The notes beneath the pieces were generated by a model. It was not told the DNA's origin, did not search any database, and worked only from the letters and a program-made list of their open reading frames with translations. A stretch of 64,000 nt of DNA from Massilia mucilaginosa (lineage in GTDB: Bacteria > Pseudomonadota > Gammaproteobacteria > Burkholderiales > Burkholderiaceae_D). Position 1 is the stretch's first letter, and every line of letters begins with the position of its first letter. Positions 18,335 to 27,188 of this stretch are shown here, piece after piece. Position numbers and translations under genes: made by a program. The DNA is taken from NCBI RefSeq assembly GCF_011682145.1, contig NZ_WHJH01000019.1, positions 46,800-110,799 on the forward strand. The letters run 5' to 3'.

Positions 18335-18862
18335 TCACCTCCCCGGCGCGGGGTGATCTTTGACCAGCTGCGCGCGCATGTTTTCCAGTGCGCGCACCTT
18401 CTCTTCCGCCCTGGCGAGCTGGTCGGCGGCGATGCCCATGGCGCGGCCGCGCGCGATGTCCTCGCGCAGGCGCGGCAGTTCTTCGTCCACCGCCTTCACG
18501 TAGGCCGCCAGCACCTGGGCGTTCTGGCGCGCCTCGAACGCCTGGTAAGCCTTGGGGTCGGCCAGCTCCTGCGCCGTGGGGCGCGCCGGCGCGGGGATGT
18601 CGCGTGCGATGGGCGGGGCGTCCGGGTCGCCGTGCAAGTGCGTTTGTGCCAGGCTGTGCGCGGCCGCCAGCGGCGTGCCGGCACCGGGCTTGGCCTGGTT
18701 GGCCGGCGGCCAGTCGTCCAGCCAGGGACGGCCGGCGGCGGGCGGATTCGGGGCGGCGCTGGCGCGAGCCGGCCGATACCGCTCCTGCTCCTGCGGCCAG
18801 GCCAGCCAGAGCGCGCCCGCGACCGTCAGCGCGCCAGCCAGCGCCATCGGCATCGCCTTCAT
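18335..18862 (-). CDS. Hypothetical secreted/anchored coiled protein
   Basis: A 175-residue protein with no recognised family. An N-terminal hydrophobic stretch (ALAGALTVAGALWLAW) is followed by a Pro/Ala-rich linker. A predominantly helical, charged C-terminal half (YQAFEARQNAQVLAAYVKAV onward to about 165) could form a coiled coil. Its ATG overlaps the stop of the preceding peptidyl-prolyl isomerase gene (ATGA), so the two are translationally coupled and probably act together in the periplasm. Confidence 0.6.
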   Translation of the reverse strand: MKAMPMALAGALTVAGALWLAWPQEQERYRPARASAAPNPPAAGRPWLDDWPPANQAKPGAGTPLAAAHSLAQTHLHGDPDAPPIARDIPAPARPTAQELADPKAYQAFEARQNAQVLAAYVKAVDEELPRLREDIARGRAMGIAADQLARAEEKVRALENMRAQLVKDHPAPGR

Positions 18863-20199
18863 GGCGCGCCCGTGGCCGTCAGCTCGACCGTGGCGGCGCG
18901 CACCAGGGCGTTGCGGGCGCTGCCAAATTCGGCGCGGGCGCGCTCATGGGCGATAGCCTTGCGCGCCATGTAGCGCACCGTTTCCGAGCCGGGCGGGTAG
19001 AAGCCGTCGACCCGCTGGTCGACCAGCACGATGTCCCACGTGGCCGGCGCGGACGGGCCGACCGGCGCGCGGAACGGGCTCGATACCTGGCCCGCCGGCT
19101 GCTGCAGCGCCAGCGCCGACAGCCAGTCCGGCGCGCCGCTATGCCTCACCCAGCCGAGCGCGCCGCCACGCGCCGCGCTCGGGGCCAGCGAGTGGCGCCG
19201 CGCCAGCAGGCCGAAGTCCTTGCCGGCCGCCAGCTCGGCCCGGATGTGCTGTGCCAGCGCGTCGCTGCCCACGCGGATGTGGCGCGCCCGGACCTTGTCG
19301 ATGCGCCGGAACTGGTCCTTGTGCGCGTTGTAAAAGGCGTTGACGTCGGCCTGCGTGACCTGCCGCGCCAGCGCCGCCTGGCGTGGACTGTGCGCTTCGG
19401 CGCCGTCCGCCAGCCCGTACAGGCGCATGGCGCCGCGCACCGCCTCCTGATCGTCGAGGGCCTGGCGCAGGTCGGCCACGGCCGCCGCGCCGAAGCGGCG
19501 GCCAGCCCAGTCGAGCACGAACAGGCCGGCCACGCGCAGGTGCGCCTGGCGGGCAATGAAGTCCATCTTGCGGTTGAAGAATTCCATGCGTCCCTGCACG
19601 TTCTGGCGCTCGAGCACGTCCAGCACGCTCAGGATGACCGGGGCCGCCTGGCCCAGGCGATAGCGCAGCAGCGGCGTGCGGGCGGCCAGCGCGGCTTGTT
19701 CGGGCGTGACGTCGTAGCCCAGCCGCAGCGCGCCCGGCGCACCGAACAGGCGCTCGAGCGTCGCCGGCGCCAGTGGATAGGTGGCCTCGATCGCGCCTGC
19801 CAGGGTAGCGCCGGGCAGGGCGCGCAGGACCGACTCCAGTTCGCCGGCGTGCATGCTGCGCAGCAGGCCGACCAGGCGTTCGTCGACTGCCACGCCTGGC
19901 GCGAAGCCGACCGTGCTGGCGGGATACAGCTGCGCCGCGCCGAAGCGCTCGCGCGCCCAGCGCGCTTGCAGGCGGTCGGCCACGATTCCGGCCAGCAGCG
20001 CGTCGGCGGACGGGCGGCCCGGCTGGTCCCGGGCCTGGTGCCGCAGCGCGCGCAAGGTGAGCGCGTGCACCGGCGCGCCGTCGATGTAGGCCGCCGGCGC
20101 GGCGGCGTCCGGCGCCGCCGCCGCGGGTACGCGGCACAGGATGCTGGTCAGGATCAGCAGGGCGGCCAGGTGCCGGCGTGGGGTCGGGGTCGGTGTCAT
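18859..20199 (-). CDS. PpiC-type (parvulin) peptidyl-prolyl isomerase, periplasmic
   Basis: A 446-residue protein with a signal peptide (HLAALLILTSILCRVPAAAA). A long helical N-terminal region is followed by a parvulin domain from about residue 300: VRARHIRVGSDALAQ, a DFGLLARRHSLAPSA segment and GGALGWV. Its role is probably folding or assisting export of a partner encoded in the same operon. The start was set at 20199 because the signal peptide begins there; the frame stays open far upstream but reads as an antisense-type shadow of the neighbour. The 4-base overlap downstream and 14-base gap upstream indicate one transcript. Confidence 0.75.
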   Translation of the reverse strand: MTPTPTPRRHLAALLILTSILCRVPAAAAPDAAAPAAYIDGAPVHALTLRALRHQARDQPGRPSADALLAGIVADRLQARWARERFGAAQLYPASTVGFAPGVAVDERLVGLLRSMHAGELESVLRALPGATLAGAIEATYPLAPATLERLFGAPGALRLGYDVTPEQAALAARTPLLRYRLGQAAPVILSVLDVLERQNVQGRMEFFNRKMDFIARQAHLRVAGLFVLDWAGRRFGAAAVADLRQALDDQEAVRGAMRLYGLADGAEAHSPRQAALARQVTQADVNAFYNAHKDQFRRIDKVRARHIRVGSDALAQHIRAELAAGKDFGLLARRHSLAPSAARGGALGWVRHSGAPDWLSALALQQPAGQVSSPFRAPVGPSAPATWDIVLVDQRVDGFYPPGSETVRYMARKAIAHERARAEFGSARNALVRAATVELTATGAP

Positions 20200-20213
20200 G
20201 GCAGGCTTTCGTG

Positions 20214-21209
20214 TCAGGCGAGGATGGCCACGCCGTGGTCGGTGCGGTCGGTGAGGATGTCGAAGGCGGCGCCGTGGCGCGAGTGGAACCTGCGCGGCGC
20301 CTCCCCGCGCAGGGTGACGCTCATGCTGTACGCCGCCAGCTTGGAATTGAGGCAGGTCTTGAGGCCGCCCGGCGGATTCGGATAATGCAAGCCGGCAAAT
20401 GCCTCGCGTGGCGCGTCGATGCGGATCTCGACCCGCACGCCGTCGGCGCGGGCATCGATGTCCCAGCTGAAACCATCGATCCGCGCGCGCGTGCGCAGCG
20501 CTTGCGTGATGCTGTTGAGCGACAGTTCCAGGGTGCCGATGCGCAGCACCACCAGGCTCATCTGTGGCGAGCGGAGCGGGCCCCATCTCAGGCGCGCCGT
20601 CGAGCATTCGAGGAACACCCCGGGCGCGTCGTCGAAGCCGGCCACCTGGCCCCAGGCATAGGTATCGGTGTGGCGGCTGCCCCAGTTGTGATTCTGGCTG
20701 CCGCGCCACTGCCGCACCGCCACGGTGTCGCCATCGACCTCGAGCTCGCCCGAAAACAGCGCACCCGGCGCCGCCACCAGCGCCTTCGCTTGCGGAAAGC
20801 GCCCATCGTACATCGACGCCGGCAGCAGCAGCAGCGGCGCGCGCGGCGCGGTGTAGCCGAGCGCCCAGGCGATGCTGTGGCCGGACCCGCTGGCGCTGCC
20901 GGCCAGGCAAGTGGCGCTCAGGTGCGTGTGGCCGATCAGCAGGTCCGGCGCGCCGGACCCGATCGCGCAGTCGGCCAGCGCGAACTGGTTTTTGAGCGCC
21001 ACGATGCGGCGCTGTTCGCCATCGAACCACACGGCCCAGACTTCGCCGACCGCCAGGCGCGGCCGGCCGGCCGGGCTGAAGAAGGTGTAGCGGATCCAGA
21101 AGGCGCGCGCACGGCCGGCGTCGTTGGCGCGCAGAAAGTAGCTTTCGTAATGCCCGGCGCGATTGCCGGGGACGAAGCGGCAGCGGTTGGCGTCGGCGCG
21201 GCTGGGCAT
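20214..21209 (-). CDS. CrtC/AttH-like lipocalin-type protein
   Basis: A 331-residue protein with the features of the hydroxyneurosporene synthase (CrtC)/AttH two-lipocalin fold. Visible blocks are GHYESYFLRANDAGRARAFW near the N-terminus, a central WRGSQNHNWGSRHTDTYAWG motif and a Trp/Tyr-rich beta pattern. Family members hydrate or hydrolyse hydrophobic substrates such as carotenoids and lipids. No signal peptide is evident. It starts 2 bases after the stop of the preceding gene. There are no carotenoid genes nearby, so a lipid-related role is more likely than CrtC proper; this is inference. Confidence 0.6.
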   Translation of the reverse strand: MPSRADANRCRFVPGNRAGHYESYFLRANDAGRARAFWIRYTFFSPAGRPRLAVGEVWAVWFDGEQRRIVALKNQFALADCAIGSGAPDLLIGHTHLSATCLAGSASGSGHSIAWALGYTAPRAPLLLLPASMYDGRFPQAKALVAAPGALFSGELEVDGDTVAVRQWRGSQNHNWGSRHTDTYAWGQVAGFDDAPGVFLECSTARLRWGPLRSPQMSLVVLRIGTLELSLNSITQALRTRARIDGFSWDIDARADGVRVEIRIDAPREAFAGLHYPNPPGGLKTCLNSKLAAYSMSVTLRGEAPRRFHSRHGAAFDILTDRTDHGVAILA

Positions 21210-21211
21210 CG

Positions 21212-21838
21212 TCACAGCGCCCAGGGAAACAGCACCCGCGCCAGGTCGCCGAAGACGGTCTTGAGGAACAGCACCTTCACCGCCAGTTCCTCGTACCAGG
21301 GCGTGGCGATGGTGGAGAACGACCACGAAAAATTCCACAAGGTGGCCGCTTGCCACCACGCGAAGTGCAGTTCCGAGGTCCAGGCGTCGCCCTTGAGCAA
21401 GTCCGGCACGCTCGGCTGGGGCAGGCCCTGCGCCTGGAACGCGCCGCGCAAGGTGGTCATGTCGTCCAGCATGTCCGGCCCGGCATTGTTGTAGACGTGC
21501 TTGATGCCGACGAACCGCAGCGCCGCGCCCTGGAAGCGGTAGGTCAGCACCCGTCCGTTGGCGCCCGGCGCCAGGATCTGCAAGCTGCCGCTGGCGCTGC
21601 CGGCCGGCACGCGGTCGAGCACCAGTTCGCAGCTGAGTTTGGCGAGGTGCTGCGGATTGGCGCGCCAGGCGTCGATATCGTCGATCACGACCTTGAAATA
21701 CACGCTCGCCGCGCGGTACTGGCCCTGGTGATAGGCGTAGCCGTGCATGTCTTCGGAAAACGCAATGCCGCGGGCCCAGCCCAGGCAGGGGAGCAGCACC
21801 AGCAGCGCCAACAGGAATTTGTGCGGGAAGGCGTTCAT
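21212..21838 (-). CDS. Exported protein of GMC-oxidoreductase-associated type
   Basis: A 208-residue protein with a signal peptide (KFLLALLVLLPCLGWARG) followed by FSEDMHGYAYHQGQYRAA. It then has beta-rich sequence ending in an aromatic segment (WWQAATLWNFSWSFSTIATP). The opening FSEDMHGY and the later DDMTTLRGAF recall a domain found attached to or beside cholesterol-oxidase-like GMC proteins; this is from memory and unverified. The second ATG (21838) has GAGG at good spacing, while the first (21844) abuts it. The gene directly upstream is a GMC oxidoreductase remnant, consistent with the association. Confidence 0.5.
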   Translation of the reverse strand: MNAFPHKFLLALLVLLPCLGWARGIAFSEDMHGYAYHQGQYRAASVYFKVVIDDIDAWRANPQHLAKLSCELVLDRVPAGSASGSLQILAPGANGRVLTYRFQGAALRFVGIKHVYNNAGPDMLDDMTTLRGAFQAQGLPQPSVPDLLKGDAWTSELHFAWWQAATLWNFSWSFSTIATPWYEELAVKVLFLKTVFGDLARVLFPWAL

Positions 21839-21846
21839 GGGCATCC

Positions 21847-22212
21847 TCAGAGGCAATAGCGTTCGGCGGCGCGCTCGGCCGGCGCGGCGATGGTGAGCAA
21901 GGGATTGGCGCCCAGCGAGGCCGGCACGATGGCGGCGTCGATCACCCTCAGGCCGGCATCCACCGACTGCGGCGCGGCGCGCGGATCGAACACCTGGCCG
22001 CCGGCGTCGACCACGCCATCGTCGGCCCGGTCGGCCATCGGGTAGCCGCCCAGGGGATGCACGGTGCCAGTTGGTTTGGCGGGCGACTGAGGGGAACGCG
22101 GGCAGGCCCGCCATCGGCTCGGGCCCGGGCCGGGGGGCGGGGCGAGGCTGGCGCCTGCGACCAGGCTGCCCGGTGCTGCCATAAAATGACGACGCTCGAT
22201 GCTGTCCGACAT
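21847..22212 (-). pseudogene. GMC oxidoreductase (cholesterol-oxidase-like), internally deleted
   Basis: The 121-codon frame keeps the two ends of a GMC oxidoreductase. The N-terminus MSDSIERRHFMAAPGSLVAG looks like a Tat/signal start. From about residue 50 the family C-terminus follows: HPLGGYPMADRADDGVVDAG and DAAIVPASLGANPLLTIAAP. The whole FAD-binding Rossmann region and substrate domain, several hundred residues, are missing. The usual Cys of HPLGGC is Tyr here and the usual Leu of TIAALAE is Pro, consistent with decay. GGAG precedes the ATG, so a short product may still be made and could serve only to translate into the downstream genes. Confidence 0.75.
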
Positions 22213-22369
22213 GGTGGCTCCTCCGTGGGGTGGAGCAGCCAATGTACGGGGCGGGTATGTACAGCGTCTTGCTGGAACGCGACAGGCAATGGTGAAGTTA
22301 CGCCAAACCGGCCATCGGTAATCGATCCGTTATGTTCCCGACGCCTGTGTCATGCCGGTGTCTGCATGC

Positions 22370-22541
22370 TGGTGTCAGGTCTGACATTCGGACACAGTCT
22401 CTGCTGTTAAGAAGCCAGGCCTTGCATATCTGCAGAGGCCGTGTCCGAATGTCAGACCTGACACCGGCGGGGTTTTTGCAGAGGCCGTGTCCGAATGTCA
22501 GACCTGACACCGGCGGGTGACAGAATGTCAGACCTGACACC
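22370..22541. repeat. Cluster of four family A repeats in a 307-base gap
   Basis: One forward copy lies at 22370-22395. Inverted copies lie at 22441-22465 and 22487-22511 and a truncated copy at 22521-22541. The last three are in tandem with shared flanks (TGCAGAGGCC before, GGCGGGGTTT after), giving a 46-base step. The 22243-22549 gap otherwise holds nothing coding. It separates the deleted GMC gene from the hexosaminidase gene; no spacer-like variable sequence or cas genes are present. Confidence 0.85.
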
Positions 22542-22549
22542 GGCGGGGT

Positions 22550-24091
22550 TTATGCGGCGCTGATCAGGCGCTCGACCACCGGTTCCAGCGCGGCCGGACG
22601 GCAGCCGAAGGCGGCCAGGCGGCCTTGCGCTTGCGGCGCCAGGTCGAGGTCGTACGGCAGGCGGCCGGCGACAACCCATAGCTTGTCGACCGGCATGGCT
22701 GCCAGCAGGCGGCGCTGGCCTTCGACCAGCATCGCGTTGTAGGTCTGTACCACGATTTGCTGCGCGCCATCGGCAAAGGCGATCGCCGCGGCCACTTCGG
22801 CATCGAGCGCCTCGGCCGACATCGCATATTCCGTCACGTCGAGCCCGGCCTGGCGCAGCGCCGGCAGCATCGAGCTGCGCGCTTCGTTGTTGCGTCCGTT
22901 CGCGACTTCATCGACTTCGCTGCGCGAACGCACCTCGACCGTGATCAGGCGTACCGGCAGCGCCGGATCGAGCGGACGGAAGTCGCCCTGCACCCGCAAG
23001 GCCGCTTTCTGCACTTTTTTCGTCAGCGCAATCGACTCCGCCGTCATCAGGCCGCCCGGGGTGGCGGCGCGCTCGCGCCAGTCGCCCACCGCGCGCGCCT
23101 GTTTCAGGCGGCGCACGCGCGCCAGCGCTTCATCGATCCGCTGCGCATCGATCACGCCCTGCGCCACGGCGCGCGAGACCGCCTCCAGCGCGGCGCGCTG
23201 CTGGTCTTCGCGGTGCGAGATCAGCACGATGTCGCAGCCCGCCTGCAGGGTCGCCACCGCGCCCGCCGCCACGCCCACGCCGTCGGCAATCGCGCCCATT
23301 TCCAGGCAGTCCGAAATGATCGCGCCCTGGTAGCCCATTTCCTCGCGCAGCAGGCCGCTCAGCACGGCCTTGGACAAGGTGGCCGGCACCGATGGATCGG
23401 CTTCGATCGCCGGAAACGCCACGTGCGCGGTCATGATGGCGTCCACGCCGCCGTCGATAGCGGCGCGGAACGGCACCAGCTCGACCGCGCGCAGGCGCTC
23501 CAGGCTGTGCGGCACCAGCGCCATCGTGTAATGCGAGTCGACCGCCGTGTCGCCATGGCCGGGGAAATGCTTGGCGGTGACGATCACGCCGGCCGCCTGC
23601 TGGCCGCGCAGGGCCGCCATGCCGTAGCGCACCACGGTGTCGGCATCTTCGCCATAGGCGCGCACCCCGATGATCGGGTTCAGGCGGTTGTTGTTCACAT
23701 CGAGCACCGGCGCGAGCAGCATGTTGATGCCGATCTGGCGCATCTCGTCGCCGTTGATGAAATTGACTTGCTGGCAGTCTTGCACGGAACCTGCCGCCTG
23801 GAAGGCCATGGCGGCGGGAATCGGCGTGACGCCCTGTTCGATGCGCATCACCATGCCGCCTTCCTGGTCGAGCGCGATCAGCAAGGGTTGGTCGCTGACT
23901 TCGGCGTTGATTTCTTGCAGCTTCTGGCACAGCGCGGACACTTGCGCCGGCGTGTGGACGTTACGCCGGAACAGGATCACGCCGCCGATGCGGCGCTCGC
24001 GGATCAGGCCGATGATATGCTCGTTCGGCTCCAGGGCGTCGAAGCCGACCATGAATAACTGTCCGATGTTGTGCTGCATAGTCGTTTGCAT
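22550..24091 (-). CDS. Glycoside hydrolase family 3 beta-N-acetylhexosaminidase (NagZ-like)
   Basis: This 513-residue GH3 enzyme removes terminal N-acetylglucosamine, classically from muropeptides. It has the NagZ catalytic signature TAKHFPGHGDTAVDSH (the His/Asp pair of the loop) and the nucleophile region GAIISDCLEMGAI. At about 350 residues classic NagZ ends; here a C-terminal extension of about 160 residues follows, as in Bacillus-type NagZ. No signal peptide is seen, so it is probably cytoplasmic. GAGGAA precedes the start. The gene lies 31 bases after the dioxygenase gene in the same direction, making it the last member of the five-gene operon. Household NagZ function cannot be excluded, but the extended form and context suggest a specialised copy. 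Confidence 0.88.
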   Translation of the reverse strand: MQTTMQHNIGQLFMVGFDALEPNEHIIGLIRERRIGGVILFRRNVHTPAQVSALCQKLQEINAEVSDQPLLIALDQEGGMVMRIEQGVTPIPAAMAFQAAGSVQDCQQVNFINGDEMRQIGINMLLAPVLDVNNNRLNPIIGVRAYGEDADTVVRYGMAALRGQQAAGVIVTAKHFPGHGDTAVDSHYTMALVPHSLERLRAVELVPFRAAIDGGVDAIMTAHVAFPAIEADPSVPATLSKAVLSGLLREEMGYQGAIISDCLEMGAIADGVGVAAGAVATLQAGCDIVLISHREDQQRAALEAVSRAVAQGVIDAQRIDEALARVRRLKQARAVGDWRERAATPGGLMTAESIALTKKVQKAALRVQGDFRPLDPALPVRLITVEVRSRSEVDEVANGRNNEARSSMLPALRQAGLDVTEYAMSAEALDAEVAAAIAFADGAQQIVVQTYNAMLVEGQRRLLAAMPVDKLWVVAGRLPYDLDLAPQAQGRLAAFGCRPAALEPVVERLISAA

Positions 24092-24122
24092 CTTGAAATT
24101 CCTCGCTATCCGTAAAAAATCG

Positions 24123-25094
24123 TTATTCCGTGTCCTGCCATGGCCGCAGGCCCAGCAGTTGTTCGCCCAGCGGCGATAACTCCGCCCGCTGGTATTTTGT
24201 TTGTTCCCATTTGCGCGGATCGCCGTGCAAGCTGTATCCGGCCGGCGCTTCGCGCTCGCGCCAGGAGCGGATGCGCCATTGTTTCAATGCCTCGTCATGC
24301 TCCTGCGCCGGCATCATCGAGATGTACTGCGCCATCCTCACCTTGTTGGCCGAGACATTCTGGCGGATGCCGTGGCACAGGCGGCTGTTGAAAATGAGCA
24401 GATCGCCCTTTTTCAATAACACCGGCACGTGCGGCAGGGCCGAGACATCCGGCCGGTACCAGTCCCAGTCGGCCGGCTGGGTGGCGCGCCAGGCCTCGAA
24501 ATCGCGGAACAGCGACGGCACGCAGACAAAGCCGCCCACCTCGATATCGGTCTGGTCGCTGATCGACAGCACGCCCTGCACATTCTGAGGCTGGCTCTCG
24601 GGATCGTAATCCCAGTGCATGAAGCTCTTGAATTCGAAGCCCGGCTCGGGCGGCAGATTCAGGTTGATGCGGTCGATCGATACCCACAGCGCGCGCGTGC
24701 CCCAGATATCGGCAAACGCGTCGTGCACGCGCGGCATCTGGCGCGTGTCCCACAGATACTGGTGATGGTATAACTCTATCATCCCCGCATTGAAGCTCAG
24801 CTCTGTTTTTCGCAGGCGCGATTTTTCGGGCGGGTACCAGGTTCCCGGATCCTGCGGATCGAGTTCCTCGAATTCCCAGATCAGCTGTTCCAGGCGCGCC
24901 AGCTGGTCCGGATGGACTGCGTCGGGAATGACGATATAGCCGTTGTTTGTCCAGAAGTCCCAGTCCTGTTCCGACAGCACGCGCAGCGGCGCGCCGCCGG
25001 AACGGTCGTTCAGGCGCGCCGTGGTCTTTGCCACGGTCGACCGGTTGCGCTCGTCGACACTATGCTTGCCGATGGTCTCGATAGGGGCGTTCAT
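24123..25094 (-). CDS. Phytanoyl-CoA dioxygenase (PhyH) family Fe(II)/2-oxoglutarate oxygenase
   Basis: This 323-residue non-heme iron oxygenase has the metal-binding pair HxD in FMHWDYDPES and the distal His in NSRLCHGIRQN. An Arg shortly after (KVRMAQYISMMP) suits 2-oxoglutarate binding. PhyH proteins hydroxylate or halogenate small molecules, often in natural-product pathways. The start at 25094 follows GGAGGATC and overlaps the GNAT stop by four bases (ATGA). Substrate unknown; the neighbours (glycosyltransferase, acetyltransferase, exporter) suggest tailoring of a sugar-bearing metabolite. Confidence 0.85.
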   Translation of the reverse strand: MNAPIETIGKHSVDERNRSTVAKTTARLNDRSGGAPLRVLSEQDWDFWTNNGYIVIPDAVHPDQLARLEQLIWEFEELDPQDPGTWYPPEKSRLRKTELSFNAGMIELYHHQYLWDTRQMPRVHDAFADIWGTRALWVSIDRINLNLPPEPGFEFKSFMHWDYDPESQPQNVQGVLSISDQTDIEVGGFVCVPSLFRDFEAWRATQPADWDWYRPDVSALPHVPVLLKKGDLLIFNSRLCHGIRQNVSANKVRMAQYISMMPAQEHDEALKQWRIRSWREREAPAGYSLHGDPRKWEQTKYQRAELSPLGEQLLGLRPWQDTE

Positions 25095-25711
25095 TGCGAT
25101 CCTCCAGGTGGCACCAGTTCCATGAAATGCAGCCGGTCGAAAAACAGCTCGGCCGCGTAATCGAATACCGCCAGCGAGACAAATCCCTTGTTCAGGTAAA
25201 TGCCCATGGCGGCGCTGTTTTCCCACACGGTGAGCACGGTGCGCGGGCTGCCTTTGGCGCGCGCCAGTGCCGCGATATGGGCCAGCATCAGGTTCAGCAG
25301 GCCGCTTCCGCGAAAGCGCTCTTCGATGGCCAGGCTCGCTACAAACAGGTCGCTGGCGCGCGCGTGCAAGGCGATAAAGGCGTCGTAGGCGGCATCCATG
25401 GCGCGCATCTCATCGCGGTAATACGAGACCGCGTGCACGTCGGCGAATTCGGCGATGGTGGCGGCCGTGTAAAAGCCCTTGAAGCGGCCGGCGCCATCGT
25501 ACAGGCCATGCGCATGGGCGATATAGGGATCGATATTCTGGCGCCGCTGCAAAGCGACCAGCGGCAGGCGCAGGCGATTGCCGAACGAGCAGTATTCGAG
25601 ATAACTGGTCGCAAACAGCAGCGCCGCCATGCGCTCGCGCTGCGCATCGGCGATCCGCGGGCCTGGCACGAAGTGGTGCGGGTCGGCGTTCACGTCAGCT
25701 TTCGTTCGCAT
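25091..25711 (-). CDS. GNAT-family N-acetyltransferase
   Basis: A 206-residue protein with a GNAT core in its second half: SLAIEERFRGSGLLNLMLAH supplies the acetyl-CoA pyrophosphate loop, and VWENSAAMGIYLNKGFVSLA is the C-terminal motif. The family N-acetylates amines of antibiotics, peptides or sugars. The ATG at 25711 overlaps the glycosyltransferase gene by 17 bases and its stop overlaps the PhyH start, so the three are coupled. An upstream in-frame start adds 39 low-complexity residues and is less likely. Confidence 0.82.
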   Translation of the reverse strand: MRTKADVNADPHHFVPGPRIADAQRERMAALLFATSYLEYCSFGNRLRLPLVALQRRQNIDPYIAHAHGLYDGAGRFKGFYTAATIAEFADVHAVSYYRDEMRAMDAAYDAFIALHARASDLFVASLAIEERFRGSGLLNLMLAHIAALARAKGSPRTVLTVWENSAAMGIYLNKGFVSLAVFDYAAELFFDRLHFMELVPPGGSQ

Positions 25712-27161
25712 GGGCGCCGCGCGATCGGGTGGCGAGGCTGGCATGCACGCTTGCATAGCTGCGCTCGCCCGCCGTGCCAGGGCCGCGCGTCTGGTGCCAG
25801 AAGTTGCCGCGCCGGATACGGTCGGCATTGATGGCCATCAGGTAGGCGCCGAACAAATCGTTCACGCGGTCCAGATTGGCGTCTTGCGACAGGAAGGAAT
25901 AGTAGTGGCAGCCCGCCGGTGTTGCGCGCAGTTGCGACGCGTACGCCATGCGCGGCACTTCGGTGGTCGACAGGAGCACGGCCATCCTGGGCAGTTCGCG
26001 AATGTCGGCCAGCGTCCAGCCGCGTTGGCCGAGCGCGGCGATGCAGCTGTCGTAGCCGGTCTGTTCCGACGGCGTGAGCGGCACCGGCTCGCCGCTGAGG
26101 GCGTCGACGCGCAGGCGCATGCCGTGCAGGCCGCTGACGATGGTTTCCGGCGCATCGTCATGCAGCACGCCGTGGCGCGCCGCCAGGTCGTGGTAGGCCG
26201 CCAGCGAACGCCCGATGGTGTGGTGCCAGGCGCCGTAGGTGGCGTCGTGCAGGGTGGCGGCGTAAGGTGCGCCGTGCGCCTTGTCGGGAACGCTTGGCCC
26301 CATCGCGCCGAGATTGGCATCGATGCGCGCGATCAGCTGCGCGATGGACGGATTGTCCTTGCGCGCCACCAGCACGCCGTTTTCGTCGTTGAACAGGTTC
26401 ATCCAGCAGACAAAACTGGCGTCGATGCGGTTGGCCTCCCGGTTCACCGCAAAGCTGACGTAATCGGGCACTTCCGGCTTGCACAGGAAAAGCGTGGCGG
26501 CGCGGTACGGCATGGTGTCCGCATCCAGATAGATCCCGCCGCAGCGCTGCAGGATCAGCAGCCTGAAATAATCGGCCAGATTGACGAAGTAGCGCTTGTG
26601 GTGCAATTGCGCCAGCAGCGCGGCGATGGCGGGGCAGCGCTCGCGCGCCAGCGCCTCCAGCGCATGGACGGTTAACAGGCGCGTGCCGCAAAGATAAGTG
26701 CCGATCGCATGGCGCGCGCCTGGCGCCGGATGAAAGCACGGATCGTCGCGCAGTTGCGCGCTGTTCCAGACCCACAGCATCAGGCGGTAGGGGCCGGCAT
26801 CGAGCGGGCCGATGGCGTCGAGCGCGCAATCCCACTGGCGTACCGATTCGCGCGCCATGGCCGGCAGCGCTCCGCCCAGCCAGATGCGGTGCATGATCAT
26901 TTCTTCAGGGCCCAGCGGCTGGGTCGGAATGGCCAATAGCGACGATAGCCGGCGCGCATCGACCTGGCCGCCATGGCGGCGCACGAAGTGGCGCAGTTCG
27001 CGCAGATGAAGGCGATACGACGCTTCGGCCGCCTGCAGGCGCGCCTGGGCGTCGGCGCCGCCATGCGCATCCTGGCGGCAGAACGCTTCCCACTGTTTGT
27101 ACGCAAGGAATTCGGCCTTCAGATCCTTGATCAGCACTTCATATTCCAGATCGACGTTCAT
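25695..27161 (-). CDS. TcdA/TcdB-type (GT44/GT32-like) glycosyltransferase
   Basis: A 488-residue GT-A-fold glycosyltransferase. A charged helical N-terminus (about 1-85) is followed by MHRIWLGGALP. The donor site LADYFRLLILQRCGGIYLDA leads into the DAD (DXD) metal-binding motif at about residue 220. These are the blocks shared by clostridial large-toxin catalytic domains and related bacterial GTs with sugar-nucleotide donors. There is no signal peptide or toxin delivery domain, so a cytoplasmic enzyme acting on a small molecule or a protein is plausible. GGGGG lies before the ATG; the gap to the upstream exporter gene is 27 bases. Confidence 0.75.
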   Translation of the reverse strand: MNVDLEYEVLIKDLKAEFLAYKQWEAFCRQDAHGGADAQARLQAAEASYRLHLRELRHFVRRHGGQVDARRLSSLLAIPTQPLGPEEMIMHRIWLGGALPAMARESVRQWDCALDAIGPLDAGPYRLMLWVWNSAQLRDDPCFHPAPGARHAIGTYLCGTRLLTVHALEALARERCPAIAALLAQLHHKRYFVNLADYFRLLILQRCGGIYLDADTMPYRAATLFLCKPEVPDYVSFAVNREANRIDASFVCWMNLFNDENGVLVARKDNPSIAQLIARIDANLGAMGPSVPDKAHGAPYAATLHDATYGAWHHTIGRSLAAYHDLAARHGVLHDDAPETIVSGLHGMRLRVDALSGEPVPLTPSEQTGYDSCIAALGQRGWTLADIRELPRMAVLLSTTEVPRMAYASQLRATPAGCHYYSFLSQDANLDRVNDLFGAYLMAINADRIRRGNFWHQTRGPGTAGERSYASVHASLATRSRGAHANES

Positions 27162-27188
27162 GCTGCCCCCATTTCCGTGTCCGCTTGC

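Noticed and set aside
20214..21209. A carotenoid pathway gene (true crtC)
   Set aside because: No other crt genes are nearby; the fold-level resemblance fits the broader AttH/lipocalin-like group.
22441..22541. CRISPR-like short tandem array
   Set aside because: Units are repeated including flanks, spacing is 46 then 34 bases, there is no set of unique spacers, and the same unit occurs at other loci as inverted copies. No cas genes.
25695..27161. A secreted TcdA/TcdB-type toxin
   Set aside because: Only the glycosyltransferase-type core is present; there is no signal peptide, cysteine protease, translocation or repeat-binding domain, and the gene is embedded in a metabolic-looking operon.
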